Shown: positions 8,224 through 18,277, counted from the first letter of the stretch. The stretch is DNA of 35,429 bases from an uncultured Colwellia sp. (GCA_913057925.1 CAJXPG010000024.1:1-35429), one strand, 5' to 3'. The notes: generated by a model from the sequence alone, not told the origin. A program made the numbers and translations.

Positions 8224-8247
8224 GTTGTCATTTTTGAATAATTAACT

Positions 8248-9861
8248 ATGCGCATAGTCATTGAATCTAACGATCGAATTGGTATCTCTCAGGAGATACT
8301 CGCGATATTTGCTAAGCAAACTTGGAACTTAAAAGCCGTAGAAATTATCAGTTGCTTCACTTATGTTCACGTGGAATATGAAGAGCTTAGTTTAAAACAC
8401 ATTAAGTATTGTTTAGATGTAGTGGCGGGTGTGCGAAGTGTTAAGCAGATAGATTTACTCCCGAGTGAGCAACGTGAAAATCATCTACAAGCATTGCTCG
8501 ATAAAATACCTGAGCCTATTATCGATCTTGATAGTAACGGTATTATTCTTGCGATGAATCAAGCAAGTCTGCAACTTATGCCATCAGAAGATCATGGTGA
8601 AGAAACAGCCAATGAACAGCAAGCAAACTCATCGATTTATTTAGGTCAGTCCATTGAACACTTTATTGAGAAAATTCCTAATAATATCTATAGCAGTGTC
8701 ACCAGTAGTCAAGCAATTAACATTGAGGGAAAAGCTTATATTCTTGATATAAGTCCAGTTTTGTCTTCCAGAGCGGATAAAAAGCAAAGTCATGAGAAAA
8801 ATCAGCTAAATGGCTCTGTGTTATTGTTTCGTTCGATGAATACTTTAGGGCGACAAATATCACTATTACAAAGTCATCAAGAGCATAGTTTTGACAGTAT
8901 TATTGGTCAGTCAAAAAGTATTCGTTTGATTAAAGAGCAAGGCAAGCGTTTTGCTGATGTAGATTTACCTGTTCTTATCAACGGAGAAACGGGAACGGGT
9001 AAAGAATTAATTGCCCGTGCATTACACCAAGCAAGTGCCAGAGCAAAAGCACCATTCTTAGCGGTTAACTGCTCTGCGTTACCAGAGCAGTTGCTAGAAA
9101 GTGAGTTATTTGGCTATGCCAGCGGCGCTTTCACAGGCGCGCAAAAGGGCGGTAAACCAGGGCTGATAGAATTAGCGGAAGGCGGCTGTTTGTTTCTCGA
9201 TGAAATTGCTGAAATGTCACCGTACTTGCAAGCTAAGTTGCTAAGGTTTTTACAAGACTTAACTTATCGGCGAGTAGGTGGCACTAAAGAGTTAACGGCC
9301 AACGTGCGAATTTTAAGTGCTAGCCATCAAAATTTAGCGAAACTGATTGCGAAAAAAACATTTAGAGAAGATCTCTATTATCGTTTAAACGTGTTAAGCC
9401 TTGAGTTACCTCCGCTTAGAGAGCGTAGTGATGATATCGAATTACTTGGACAATTTTTTATTGAAAATGCTGTTAAGCAAGTCGGTAATGCTCAAGAAGC
9501 AGGCTGTTTGCAACCAAAGCTTACTAAGCAAGCTAAAGCGTTATTAGGCAGTTATGGCTGGCCAGGTAATATTAGGCAGCTGCAAAATGTATTATTTAGT
9601 GTTGTTGCCTTAAACGACGGTGGTGATATTAGCACAATAGAGTTACAGCAAGTACTGAGTAAATTTGCCGATGAAAATCAACAAAGTTTAACGATCTCCA
9701 CCGATAACATTAAAGACTGGTCAACGGCACAAGCAAATTTTGAAGCAAGTTTACTTAAGCAGCTTCATCCAATGTTTCCTACAACGCGAAGTTTAGCTCA
9801 GCGGTTAAATGTTTCACATAATAAAATAGCGATGAAGCTAAGAGAGCATGGTATTAGCTAA
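8248..9861 (+). CDS. tyrR: TyrR/PhhR-family sigma-54-type transcriptional regulator
   Basis: This 537-residue regulator has the TyrR domain order: ACT domain (about 1-70), PAS domain (about 78-170), AAA+ domain (about 215-445) and a C-terminal helix-turn-helix (about 510-535, LAQRLNVSHNKIAMKLREHG). Walker A is GETGTGKE at 246-253, and Walker B is FLDEI at 316-320. The sigma-54 contact motif GAFTGA is intact at 293-298; E. coli TyrR has lost it, whereas Pseudomonas PhhR keeps it. This protein should therefore be able to activate sigma-54 promoters in response to aromatic amino acids. No strong Shine-Dalgarno precedes the ATG. Two TyrR-box-like palindromes lie in the upstream region shared with megL, suggesting autoregulation and control of megL. 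It might equally be named phhR. Confidence 0.92.
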   Translation: MRIVIESNDRIGISQEILAIFAKQTWNLKAVEIISCFTYVHVEYEELSLKHIKYCLDVVAGVRSVKQIDLLPSEQRENHLQALLDKIPEPIIDLDSNGIILAMNQASLQLMPSEDHGEETANEQQANSSIYLGQSIEHFIEKIPNNIYSSVTSSQAINIEGKAYILDISPVLSSRADKKQSHEKNQLNGSVLLFRSMNTLGRQISLLQSHQEHSFDSIIGQSKSIRLIKEQGKRFADVDLPVLINGETGTGKELIARALHQASARAKAPFLAVNCSALPEQLLESELFGYASGAFTGAQKGGKPGLIELAEGGCLFLDEIAEMSPYLQAKLLRFLQDLTYRRVGGTKELTANVRILSASHQNLAKLIAKKTFREDLYYRLNVLSLELPPLRERSDDIELLGQFFIENAVKQVGNAQEAGCLQPKLTKQAKALLGSYGWPGNIRQLQNVLFSVVALNDGGDISTIELQQVLSKFADENQQSLTISTDNIKDWSTAQANFEASLLKQLHPMFPTTRSLAQRLNVSHNKIAMKLREHGIS

Positions 9862-9994
9862 TCATTGCTTAATGATAGATGATTTTGCTTAATTGCTGAT
9901 AACAATGTCTGGCTGACATTAAATCCTTGAGATTACTTTTAAATATCGGTAGTTTTAGGCTTATACAATAGCCCTTGTAAAGTAGTAATACTAA

Positions 9995-11851
9995 GTGACC
10001 AATAAAAAGCTGCAACATTTCTATATCGCCCAAGAGCAATCTATCTATTTGCTTAGTCATAAAGATGCGACCAAATTAAAGCAGTGGGTTGAACTTTGTC
10101 AGCAACAATTAAAACAGCTTGGTTTTGAAAAGGTTGCGCTACTTGGAAAAGGGGCTTATGGTTTTGTGTTCTCTGCAATAAAAACTACCGTCGCCGGTGA
10201 AAGTGAACAGCCTGTTGTGTTTAAATTTTCACGGATTAACTTACCACAACATGTGCAAGATAGGTTAGCCGATGAAGCCGATATTCAAGGGCAACTTAAT
10301 CACCCGCAAATACCGAAAGTCATTGATTATCAGAAAATAAAGCGCCAGTGCATTTTGCAAATGACTCGCGCACCCGGCATAGATTTAGAGCAATTATCTC
10401 ATCAAGTAGGGCCACTAGCGCCTGAGCTTGTCGTTAGCATTGCGCTGCAAGTTGCAGATATATTGCTATACCTTCGAAATGCCAATAACCACAGACAGTT
10501 AAAACCGATAGTTCACGGTGACATAAAGCCCTCAAATCTTGTTTATGATAAAAACACAGGTAAAGTGCAGTTGATTGACTGGGGATCCTCGGTTAATGCG
10601 CAATTAGACTGTAACCAGCAAAGTACTAGCACCAATGTCATGGAATTGATGAGCAGTGATTTACAAAATAGTAATGCTCGCTTAGGTGATGTTTACTTTA
10701 TCGGCCCAGAGCAACTTGAAGGGGGTTTATCGAGCCCACGATTTGATGAACAAGGTTTAGCTGCAACGCTATATGCCTTGGCCTCAGGACAATCATGTCG
10801 TTATGGCGTCAAAGTTATTCCGCCTAACGCTCTAGGTTTGCCAAAGCTATTAGCGCAAGTGTTAACGGGTATGCTTAGTGATGATAAAAAACTACGCAGT
10901 CAAGCAGGTGATTATTTCTTCAATAATTTAAATTATTTAAAGCAAGTTGTTCTCGCAGATAACCCTACAAATAGCGAGGTAGTCGCACAAATTCCTGTTT
11001 GGATAAAAGCGAAAGCTAAAGGGCAAACCGAGCAAATAGATACTGTTGTTTATGGCTCTCGTAAGTCTTTTTTACGGGAGCAAACAGACAGTGATAGTTT
11101 GTCAGGTATAGATGATGCGCAGCTTGATAAATATTATAAAAACTATCTTATGGGCATGGGCGATAATGAAAAGGCTTTTATTGCGGCATTAAGTCGCTTA
11201 GGGAACTTCCCGGTAGTTGGTGGCTTAGCAATACGCTGGGCTAAAGAGGGGGTTTATATTGACTCGAATCTCACCTTATTTGACCCAACGTTAAAAGCTT
11301 CATTTACCAGTGCGGTTAATAATATTATCTATTTAGCGCAAGGTATTTTTCGCGTGGGCATGTTTAAAAGTTGCTTGTTTAATGCGCGGAAAACCTTACA
11401 TGTTGAACGCGTTAGCGAAAGCGAGCCGTTCATCGCGAATAAAGAGCAAGAAATTAGCTTTGAAGTCAGTGATGTTCCTGATGTTGATGATATAACGCGA
11501 TTGCACTCTTATTTTGAAGATGGCAAAGACCCTGATGAATATTTACATTTACCTGATGAGCTGATGGCAGTGCTTGCCAAACTTAATCTTATTCACCACA
11601 CAGGTTGTATCATTTTTGAAGTGCTGCCAAAACATTTAAAAATCCATAGCTATTTAATGCTGTTAAATCATGAAAAACAGGCTGAGTTTAAAGCTTGCTT
11701 GGCGCAACTTTTAACGCTGTTACCGACAATTAACGGCGTTGGTATTTCTGGTTTTATGAAGCTGCCCTATAAAGATACCCGTTTTTTTGAACACATTAGT
11801 AGCATGCCAGATAAATTCTATCCTAAAAACCCTAAAGTACTTTTGGGTTAA
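9995..11851 (+). CDS. Serine/threonine protein kinase with an unrecognised C-terminal domain
   Basis: This is a 618-residue cytoplasmic protein. A Hanks-type kinase domain covers about 43-315. It shows a glycine-rich loop GKGAYGFV (51-58), the ATP-anchoring Lys in VVFKF (K77), the catalytic loop HGDIKPSN (174-181, with HGD in place of HRD) and DWG (195-197, in place of DFG). Catalytic Asp, Lys and Asn are present, so activity is likely. Residues about 340-618 form a globular region of unknown family, with no membrane segment, PASTA or other sensor repeat. The start is a GTG immediately after an in-frame stop, without a clear Shine-Dalgarno, so the exact N-terminus is uncertain. It is preceded by tyrR and followed by a lipoprotein gene. 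No cognate phosphatase is nearby, and targets are unknown. Confidence 0.82.
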   Translation: MTNKKLQHFYIAQEQSIYLLSHKDATKLKQWVELCQQQLKQLGFEKVALLGKGAYGFVFSAIKTTVAGESEQPVVFKFSRINLPQHVQDRLADEADIQGQLNHPQIPKVIDYQKIKRQCILQMTRAPGIDLEQLSHQVGPLAPELVVSIALQVADILLYLRNANNHRQLKPIVHGDIKPSNLVYDKNTGKVQLIDWGSSVNAQLDCNQQSTSTNVMELMSSDLQNSNARLGDVYFIGPEQLEGGLSSPRFDEQGLAATLYALASGQSCRYGVKVIPPNALGLPKLLAQVLTGMLSDDKKLRSQAGDYFFNNLNYLKQVVLADNPTNSEVVAQIPVWIKAKAKGQTEQIDTVVYGSRKSFLREQTDSDSLSGIDDAQLDKYYKNYLMGMGDNEKAFIAALSRLGNFPVVGGLAIRWAKEGVYIDSNLTLFDPTLKASFTSAVNNIIYLAQGIFRVGMFKSCLFNARKTLHVERVSESEPFIANKEQEISFEVSDVPDVDDITRLHSYFEDGKDPDEYLHLPDELMAVLAKLNLIHHTGCIIFEVLPKHLKIHSYLMLLNHEKQAEFKACLAQLLTLLPTINGVGISGFMKLPYKDTRFFEHISSMPDKFYPKNPKVLLG

Positions 11852-11948
11852 AAACCTGATCAGAACTAAGTTTTCTTTATTTCATATAGCGATATTTGAT
11901 CTCCTAATCTATGTTTACTTAAGTACTCATAACAAGGTGAAAGCGATC

Positions 11949-14606
11949 ATGAAAAAAATAAGAAAGGATTTTCTAAGCAAGCCACGAACTTTACTCTTTT
12001 TACTCTTTAGCACTACATCATTGTTAACTGCTTGTGGTGGCAGTAGCTCTGATGATCCCGTTGTTGATATTGATAAAGTAGCCCCCTCACTGACACTTTC
12101 AGGAGAGACTGAAGTTACTCTCTTGCTCAATGATACATATACAGATGCAGGGGCAAGTGCTACAGATAATATTGATGGTGCTATAGATGTGGTAACAACC
12201 GGTAGTGTTGATACCATGACTGCCGGTACTTATACCTTAACTTTTACCGCAACAGATAAAGCCGGTAATGTCACCACGCTTACTAGAACGGTTACCGTTG
12301 TTCCACCAACCTTAACAGGGACTGCTGCAGGTGGCGCAGCAATTGTAGGTACAGTAACGATTAAAGATGCATTAGGCGCGACACGTTCTGAACTCATAGA
12401 AGCCGATGGCACATATTCTGTTGATGTTACCGGGCTAACCGCACCGTTCAGACTTCGAGCAGAAGGTACCGTTGGTGGTAAAAATTATAAGCTTCATTCT
12501 TATGCAGAGGAAGCGACCTTAGACAGTACGGTAAACATAACGCCATTTACAGATTTAATTATTGCTAATGCGGCTCAACAAATTGCCGAAGACTTCTTTG
12601 ATGAAGCAGCGCCAACTGCGTTAGATCCTGTTGAAATTGCGGCGCAAGAAGATGCTCTGCAAGAGAAATTACAATCTGTCTTTGATGCGCTGGGCTTAGA
12701 TTCAGCTATCGATTTATTAAGTACCAGTTTTAGTGCTGATCATTCAGGATTAGATGCTGCGTTAGATATTATTAAAATCGAAACGGATCCAACAACCAAT
12801 ATTGCAACCATCGAAAATATTTTAGATGGCTCTACTATCGAAGATGATGTCAGTGATACCGCTGATAACGATACGGCTATTGTCGTTGACGCGGCAACAA
12901 TCACTACCGCTGTCACAGATACCCAAGCAATAGCGGCACTCTTTGATGACTTCAGTACATTGTTTGTTGATGGTTTACCTAACTTTGATACCGTTGAGGT
13001 GTTTTTTGGTGAGGACTTCCTTCATCAAGACGAAGGGAAAAATCAATTTCTAACTGACATTACAACAGATCCCAGTTTAATTGGTCTTGCTTTTATTAGT
13101 CTTTCTGTTCGTGATATCGACTCTACAGCGGGTACTGCCATGGTGGACTTTAGCGTTAAATTTAACGGTATCGTTGAAGCCGGTGGTGAGAGCTGGCATG
13201 TGAAAAAAGACGATGTCAATGGTTGGCAATTACTTGGTAATCAGCAATTTTTTGAAGCTGATACCTTAACATTCCATTGTAATGACTGGGATGGAACCGA
13301 TCCTACGCCAAGTGGTTGTGGTTTAAATGTGTCTTTTTATGACAATGACTTTAGCAATAATGGCACTAATGATGCGCCACTTGCATCCGCTACAATGACT
13401 ATCACTGGCGCCGATGGCACAGTAAAAGATATTGTCTACTTAGGAAACCCTACGGATATTGGCCCAGGAGAGCTGCAAGTTTACAACCAAACTGACGGTG
13501 CTTATCAGTGGGATTATGCTGCGTTTGGTTCGACAGAAGGTGAAGTTGACCCAAGCATTTTTGCTGTAGGCGATGTTATTAAATATGATCTGTATACCGA
13601 AGAGCTAGATCTTACTAGTGCAACAATGCCAGCTGTTACCGGTGATCCTCTGTTTAGTTTTGAACAGACTTTACAGTTCTTGCCTGAAACTGAAGGAAGA
13701 TTCCCTGCCTTAACAGCAGAAGCGCTAACAGCATTTGAAAACTTTGACCTTGAAAGTGACTTAGATATTTCTTGGACTTTACAAGAGGGTACAGTGACTG
13801 ACTCAGTGTGGGTAGAAATAAGTGATACTCAAGGTAACTACTTCTCTGTCGAAGATGAAGCACTTGCAAGAGATGCAACTACAGCGACGATTGATGCTGC
13901 TATGTTCGCTGAGGAGCTTAGAGATAATCTAGATTTTGACACAAGTGAATTTAACGTGTTAATTAGAATTTATTCCATTGTGCCAGAAACAGGGCAATTT
14001 CACTCTACGGATTATCGTGAAACTTTCGTTGAAACTTCAACAGGCGGTGGCGACGGTACCGGTACCGTCAGTTTAACTTGTGATACTGAGTCACCATGGG
14101 ATGATACCACTGATAAACCAACGGTATTTTACTCTATCAACGATTTTGAAGCTGTGGTTGCAGATTGTGAAAGCTCAACAAATCTACCTAACTTTACCAA
14201 AGCTGAATTAGCTAATGTTACTTGGTATGTAGAAGATGAACGTATTGTCTTTGACGCAACCGGTAGTAGTTTTGTGCTGACCAGTTATGGTGATGATAAT
14301 ACCTTAGGCACAAATGATGATGAAACTTATTACGGCGTAGTTTCTGATTATGCTACTAATGTGATTGAGTTTGCCTTCTCAGCAACACAAGGTGGCGCAA
14401 TTCTTGGTCGTGACTTGATCAGGATAAAAACAGAGGAGTCTTTTGAAAATAAAGGCGTCTATACTGCAATTACTTTATGGGAAGATTACGAGTGGACTGA
14501 GTCTGACGGTGACAATAGTGATAAAGCCCATAAAGGGGGTGAACTATTTAGAGGAGCCTATTCTGTTGATGCGGACTTTAACTGGGATGCTTGGTATAGC
14601 CAATAA
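11949..14606 (+). CDS. Large lipoprotein with an Ig-like DUF5011-type domain
   Basis: This is an 885-residue secreted lipoprotein of unknown function. The start at 11949 is chosen because AAGGTGA lies 8 nt upstream and a proper lipoprotein signal follows: basic N-terminus, hydrophobic core at 14-26 and lipobox LTAC with the lipidated C29, then GGSSSDD. The longer open frame back to 11787 overlaps the kinase gene and is not credible. Residues about 38-117 (DKVAPSLTLSG to TRTVTV, with YTDAGASATDNIDG) resemble the DUF5011 Ig-like fold found in surface proteins. Residues about 118-210 look like another beta-sandwich with an alanine-rich TPFTDLIIANAA segment. The remainder is acidic and rich in Asp, Thr and Gly, and ends WDAWYSQ. 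It ends at a strong terminator. A role in cell-surface binding is possible but unproven. Confidence 0.82.
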   Translation: MKKIRKDFLSKPRTLLFLLFSTTSLLTACGGSSSDDPVVDIDKVAPSLTLSGETEVTLLLNDTYTDAGASATDNIDGAIDVVTTGSVDTMTAGTYTLTFTATDKAGNVTTLTRTVTVVPPTLTGTAAGGAAIVGTVTIKDALGATRSELIEADGTYSVDVTGLTAPFRLRAEGTVGGKNYKLHSYAEEATLDSTVNITPFTDLIIANAAQQIAEDFFDEAAPTALDPVEIAAQEDALQEKLQSVFDALGLDSAIDLLSTSFSADHSGLDAALDIIKIETDPTTNIATIENILDGSTIEDDVSDTADNDTAIVVDAATITTAVTDTQAIAALFDDFSTLFVDGLPNFDTVEVFFGEDFLHQDEGKNQFLTDITTDPSLIGLAFISLSVRDIDSTAGTAMVDFSVKFNGIVEAGGESWHVKKDDVNGWQLLGNQQFFEADTLTFHCNDWDGTDPTPSGCGLNVSFYDNDFSNNGTNDAPLASATMTITGADGTVKDIVYLGNPTDIGPGELQVYNQTDGAYQWDYAAFGSTEGEVDPSIFAVGDVIKYDLYTEELDLTSATMPAVTGDPLFSFEQTLQFLPETEGRFPALTAEALTAFENFDLESDLDISWTLQEGTVTDSVWVEISDTQGNYFSVEDEALARDATTATIDAAMFAEELRDNLDFDTSEFNVLIRIYSIVPETGQFHSTDYRETFVETSTGGGDGTGTVSLTCDTESPWDDTTDKPTVFYSINDFEAVVADCESSTNLPNFTKAELANVTWYVEDERIVFDATGSSFVLTSYGDDNTLGTNDDETYYGVVSDYATNVIEFAFSATQGGAILGRDLIRIKTEESFENKGVYTAITLWEDYEWTESDGDNSDKAHKGGELFRGAYSVDADFNWDAWYSQ

Positions 14607-14632
14607 GAGGTAGTTTTTAGCTATTTTAATAT

Positions 14633-14661
14633 AAAAGCCAGTGACGAACTGGCTTTTTTTT
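14633..14661 (+). terminator. Intrinsic terminator of the lipoprotein gene
   Basis: AAAAGCCAGT (14633-14642) pairs with ACTGGCTTTT (14648-14657) around a 5-nt loop, with an eight-T run at 14654-14661. It lies 27 nt after the stop codon. Confidence 0.92.
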
Positions 14662-15150
14662 ATCTGATTTTTATTACCTTGTTTTATAATCTCTGGTATT
14701 GATTTTATTGGAGTTAATAGGCACCGAACCTCAATTAATGTTGCTAAATTTTCTGCTTTTAAGAAATATCACGATAAATTCCTTCATTTTTACAAAATGG
14801 TAGCGTGTCATTTAAATCTCTGCCAAAAAAACTCAGATACTTGTGTAATACCTCATCAGTCGATTTTCCCCACCTTATTGTTATGTATTCAATAGAATAA
14901 GTTTTTGTTTACCTTATCTATTTTTCTATCTATATGATTATAATTAACATTTTAGTTACAAGGTAGCCTTGAATCAATAAAATTTGCGATAGATATACTG
15001 TATACATTTTGTTATCTTAATAATCATTATGTTGTCCAATTGTACTATTTGAATGACTAGCAGCTTAATTAAAGGGAGCTTATAAGCGCATAACTATTAA
15101 CAAAACCAATAACTGATCTCTTCAAGTTATTGATATGAGCAAGGTACTTC
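14662..15150. other. Long AT-rich intergenic region before the chemotaxis receptor
   Basis: These 489 bases contain no supportable gene. Visible elements are a 10-bp palindrome GCTTATAAGC (15078-15087) and a hairpin CAATAAC/GTTATTG (15107-15113/15126-15132) just before the ribosome binding site of the receptor gene. No convincing sigma-70, sigma-54 or FliA promoter could be fixed with good spacing. Short open stretches occur on the plus strand but have no start signal. Confidence 0.5.
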
Positions 15151-17160
15151 ATGAATATAAAAAACTCTGTTACCAGCAAGTTGGTTCTCTCGACTTCCCT
15201 TGGTATTTTTATTGTATTACTCCTAACCGCAATATTTACTGTGCGCTTTGTTAGCGACCAAACTAGTGCCCAACTCAGTCGCGATATTGATGGTTCTTTA
15301 AAATTAAATGCTGCAGGCATAGAAAGTTACTTTTCAGATCATATGACCTTAGCAGATACCATCTTTAGGAATACCGCCCTTATTGCTTGGTTTGAGCAAC
15401 ATAAGGACAAAGGGAAGAACCTTGATAGTGCTAGCTTTTCTGAAGTTAAAGCGGTTTTACAGCGAGAAGTGGACTTAAGAGATGATATAACATCAGTGTT
15501 TTTTGGCTCAGCTTTCACTGGTGAGTACTTTGATCAAGATGGCGTGTCACAACTTGCAGGCTACAACGTACTAGAGCGCCCTTGGTGGAACGAAGTGAAA
15601 GATAGTCAAAAGTGGAATGTGAGCCGTGTTATTTTTGAGCCTAAATATAATACCTTTTACCTGTCATTAAACTTTCCTATCAATAACTTTAATAATGACT
15701 TTATTGGTGTTGGTGGCTCAGATGTTTACCTACATGCAGTTGACTCGATAGTCTCAAAAATAAAACATCAGGGACAAGGGCAAGCTTTCTTAATCGATAA
15801 TAATAACGATATGATTGTTTTTCCTGATGAAAAGTTAGCTCATGTTGATGTTGAAAAAAGAGAAACAACCAACATAAAGCTAGATGAACTTGATAAACAA
15901 AGCGATCATGATGGTTTTAGTGCTTTAGCACAACAAATAAGCACTAAGGATACTGGCAGCTCTAGAGTAACTTGGCAAGGTAAGCAATATTATGTGCAAT
16001 TTATGCCGGTAGTTTTACCAAAACTACAACTCTCTTGGAAACTTGCCATCATGGTGCCGGTATCCTTTATTGATGAACCGGTGAATCAAGCCATTTCTTA
16101 TTCTGCTTTAATTATTTTAGGCATTTTATTGGTTACATTAATCATTTTATATGTAACAACTTCGAAATTATTGCGTCCTTTATATCAAGTTAAACTGGCT
16201 TTGGTTGAAATTGCTGGCGGGGCAGGTGACCTATCTCAACGCATACCTGTTAAAAGCCAAGATGAAATAGGGCAGTTGTCGGTTGCGTTTAATGAATTTG
16301 TAAGTCAAATTCAAAATATTGTTAGCGAAGTGCAAGTAACCAGTGACTCGTTAAAGAAAACAACAGCACAGGTTGCCAATGTGAGTGAGATCACGGTAGA
16401 TAAAACAAGCTCATCTCAGCAGGAAGTTCACCGTGCTACTGATACGGTATCTCAAATGGCAGAAACAGCACATGTCATTAAAGAGCAAATATTAAGTGCA
16501 TCTGCGTCAGCCTTAACCGCCAGTGAAACCTCGCAAAAAGGCCAAGGTGTGCTTGGTAATGCCATGAAAGGCTTAAGTCAGTTGAATAATAATTTTGATA
16601 CTGCGGTACATACCATCGAGGAGCTGCGTATAAGCAGTCATTCAATAGGTGAAGTGATGGATGTTATTCGTAATATTGCTGAACAAACGAATCTATTAGC
16701 ATTAAATGCGGCTATTGAGTCAGCCAGAGCGGGGGAGCATGGTCGAGGTTTTGCTGTAGTTGCTGATGAAGTTCGTCAATTAGCAAAACGAACACAAGAG
16801 TCGACACAAAGTATTCAAGATAATATTACTGACTTACAAGAGAAAGCGAAAGCCGCTGAAGATAGTATGCAACTGACACGTGGTCAAGTGAATCAGTACA
16901 TGGATGATACACATGTCGTGCATGAACAATTAACTGAAATTACCAACGTGGTTAATGAAAACCAGCATAATATGAAAGAGATAGTGGGAATTACCCAAGA
17001 GCAAGACCATGTTTCACAGACCATTAAAAATGTGATGAAACATGTTGATGATATTGGCGATGAAACCAATTCTGAAGCGCAACGTTTGATGGTTATTTGT
17101 GGTGAGCTTGAGCAGAAAACAAACCGATTGCAAGAGCTGGTCGAGCGTTTCAAAATTTAG
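15151..17160 (+). CDS. Methyl-accepting chemotaxis protein
   Basis: This is a 669-residue transmembrane chemoreceptor. TM1 covers about 11-34. A large periplasmic sensor of dCache type covers about 35-305, with the [13 protein letters not shown] and VGGSDVYL strands typical of that fold. TM2 covers about 316-336. A HAMP domain (about 337-390) contains [21 protein letters not shown]. The cytoplasmic coiled-coil signalling domain has the highly conserved hairpin tip at about 511-546 ([23 protein letters not shown], then [12 protein letters not shown]), which binds CheA and CheW. There is no C-terminal CheR-tethering pentapeptide. AAGGT lies 6 nt before the ATG. The ligand is unknown; dCache receptors often bind amino acids or other small metabolites. 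It is a single-gene unit closed by a bidirectional terminator. Confidence 0.95.
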   Translation: MNIKNSVTSKLVLSTSLGIFIVLLLTAIFTVRFVSDQTSAQLSRDIDGSLKLNAAGIESYFSDHMTLADTIFRNTALIAWFEQHKDKGKNLDSASFSEVKAVLQREVDLRDDITSVFFGSAFTGEYFDQDGVSQLAGYNVLERPWWNEVKDSQKWNVSRVIFEPKYNTFYLSLNFPINNFNNDFIGVGGSDVYLHAVDSIVSKIKHQGQGQAFLIDNNNDMIVFPDEKLAHVDVEKRETTNIKLDELDKQSDHDGFSALAQQISTKDTGSSRVTWQGKQYYVQFMPVVLPKLQLSWKLAIMVPVSFIDEPVNQAISYSALIILGILLVTLIILYVTTSKLLRPLYQVKLALVEIAGGAGDLSQRIPVKSQDEIGQLSVAFNEFVSQIQNIVSEVQVTSDSLKKTTAQVANVSEITVDKTSSSQQEVHRATDTVSQMAETAHVIKEQILSASASALTASETSQKGQGVLGNAMKGLSQLNNNFDTAVHTIEELRISSHSIGEVMDVIRNIAEQTNLLALNAAIESARAGEHGRGFAVVADEVRQLAKRTQESTQSIQDNITDLQEKAKAAEDSMQLTRGQVNQYMDDTHVVHEQLTEITNVVNENQHNMKEIVGITQEQDHVSQTIKNVMKHVDDIGDETNSEAQRLMVICGELEQKTNRLQELVERFKI

Positions 17161-17201
17161 TTCTATTGATAGTAATGCTAAGAAATTAGCTTGTTAAATG
17201 C

Positions 17202-17231
17202 AAAAAGCCAGTATCTCTACTGGCTTTTTTT
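17202..17231. terminator. Bidirectional intrinsic terminator
   Basis: GCCAGTA (17207-17213) pairs with TACTGGC (17218-17224) around a TCTC loop, with five A before and seven T after. It lies between the convergent chemoreceptor and lipA genes and ends transcription from both sides. Confidence 0.92.
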
Positions 17232-17254
17232 ATGAGTTACACAGCTAACAGAGT

Positions 17255-18277
17255 TTAGTCAGCGGTAGGATTGAAGTTCTTAACTTCTTCACCCGATGCT
17301 TGTTTGTCAGCATGGTAGCTAGAACGAACAAGGGGACCACAGGCAGCATGTACAAAGCCCATTTTTTCTGCTTCACGTTCAAACATAGCAAATTCATCAG
17401 GGTGAACATAACGCTCAACTGCTAAATGATCTTTACTTGGTTGTAAGTACTGACCGATAGTAAGCATAGTTACCCCATGATCACGTAAGTCTTGCATCAC
17501 CTGCAGAATTTCTTCGTTGGTTTCCCCTAAACCTACCATTAAGCCTGATTTAGTTGGCACATTAGGGTTAGCTTCACCAAAATTCTTCAGTAAGTCTAAC
17601 GACCATTGGTAGTTAGCAGCAGGGCGAACCTTGGTGTAAAGGCGTGGTGCGGTTTCCATATTATGGTTGAAAACATGCGGCGGGTGCTGATTTAGGATCT
17701 CTAATGCTCTATCCATGCGTCCGCGAAAATCAGGTACTAAAATTTCAACTTTGGTATTAGGTGCTTGCTCGCTAATTTCTTTTACACAGTCAGCAAATTG
17801 CTGAGCACCGCCATCTCGTAAGTCATCTCTATCTACCGAGGTAATAACGACGTATTTAAGCCCCATGTCTTTTAAACTAATCGCTAGTTTTTTCGGCTCT
17901 TCAGTATTTGGCGCTAAAGGACGGCCATGGCCAACATCACAAAATGGACAACGACGTGTACAAATATCACCTAAGATCATAAAGGTGGCTGTACCGTGGT
18001 TAAAACATTCAGAAAGGTTTGGACAAGAGGCTTCCTCACAAACTGAATGTAAGTTATTTTTGCGTAAATTCGCTTTAATGTTATCAATGCGCTCACTTGA
18101 GCGTGGTAGCTTGATGCGTAACCAACTAGGCTTGCGTAACATTTCTGACTTTGTTGAGCTAACAACCTTAATTGGTATGTGCGCTAGTTTATCGGCATCG
18201 CGAAATTTTTCACCAGCAGCACGGTTGGCTGTTTTGGCTTCTGCAGTCTTAATTTCTGAAGTTAAGTCACTACTCAT
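17255..18277 (-). CDS. lipA: Lipoyl synthase
   Basis: This is a 340-residue radical-SAM enzyme that inserts two sulfurs into protein-bound octanoyl groups to make lipoate. The auxiliary-cluster cysteines C80, C85 and C91 (CxxxxCxxxxxC in [13 protein letters not shown]) and the radical-SAM triad C106, C110 and C113 (CTRRCPFC) are all present, as is the C-terminal VRSSYHA with the Ser that ligates the auxiliary cluster. Length is slightly above the E. coli enzyme because of a polar N-terminal extension. Its ATG at 18277 overlaps the end of lipB by 8 bases, so the two are translationally coupled in one operon, with LipB supplying the octanoylated substrate. In E. coli lipA and lipB are separated by other genes; here they are fused in tandem. 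Confidence 0.97.
   Translation of the reverse strand: MSSDLTSEIKTAEAKTANRAAGEKFRDADKLAHIPIKVVSSTKSEMLRKPSWLRIKLPRSSERIDNIKANLRKNNLHSVCEEASCPNLSECFNHGTATFMILGDICTRRCPFCDVGHGRPLAPNTEEPKKLAISLKDMGLKYVVITSVDRDDLRDGGAQQFADCVKEISEQAPNTKVEILVPDFRGRMDRALEILNQHPPHVFNHNMETAPRLYTKVRPAANYQWSLDLLKNFGEANPNVPTKSGLMVGLGETNEEILQVMQDLRDHGVTMLTIGQYLQPSKDHLAVERYVHPDEFAMFEREAEKMGFVHAACGPLVRSSYHADKQASGEEVKNFNPTAD

Noticed and set aside
11787..11948. N-terminal extension of the lipoprotein frame by 54 codons
   Set aside because: It overlaps the kinase gene and puts residues before a perfect lipoprotein signal peptide. AAGGTGA at 11934-11940 supports the ATG at 11949.
14750..14895. Open stretch on the plus strand in the long intergenic gap, considered as a gene remnant
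   Set aside because: It is about 48 codons with no start signal, no recognisable family and a composition like noncoding AT-rich DNA.
15069..15100. FliA (sigma-28) promoter before the chemoreceptor gene
   Set aside because: TAAAG is present, but the nearest CGCATAA has two mismatches to CCGATAA and the spacing is about 3 nt short.
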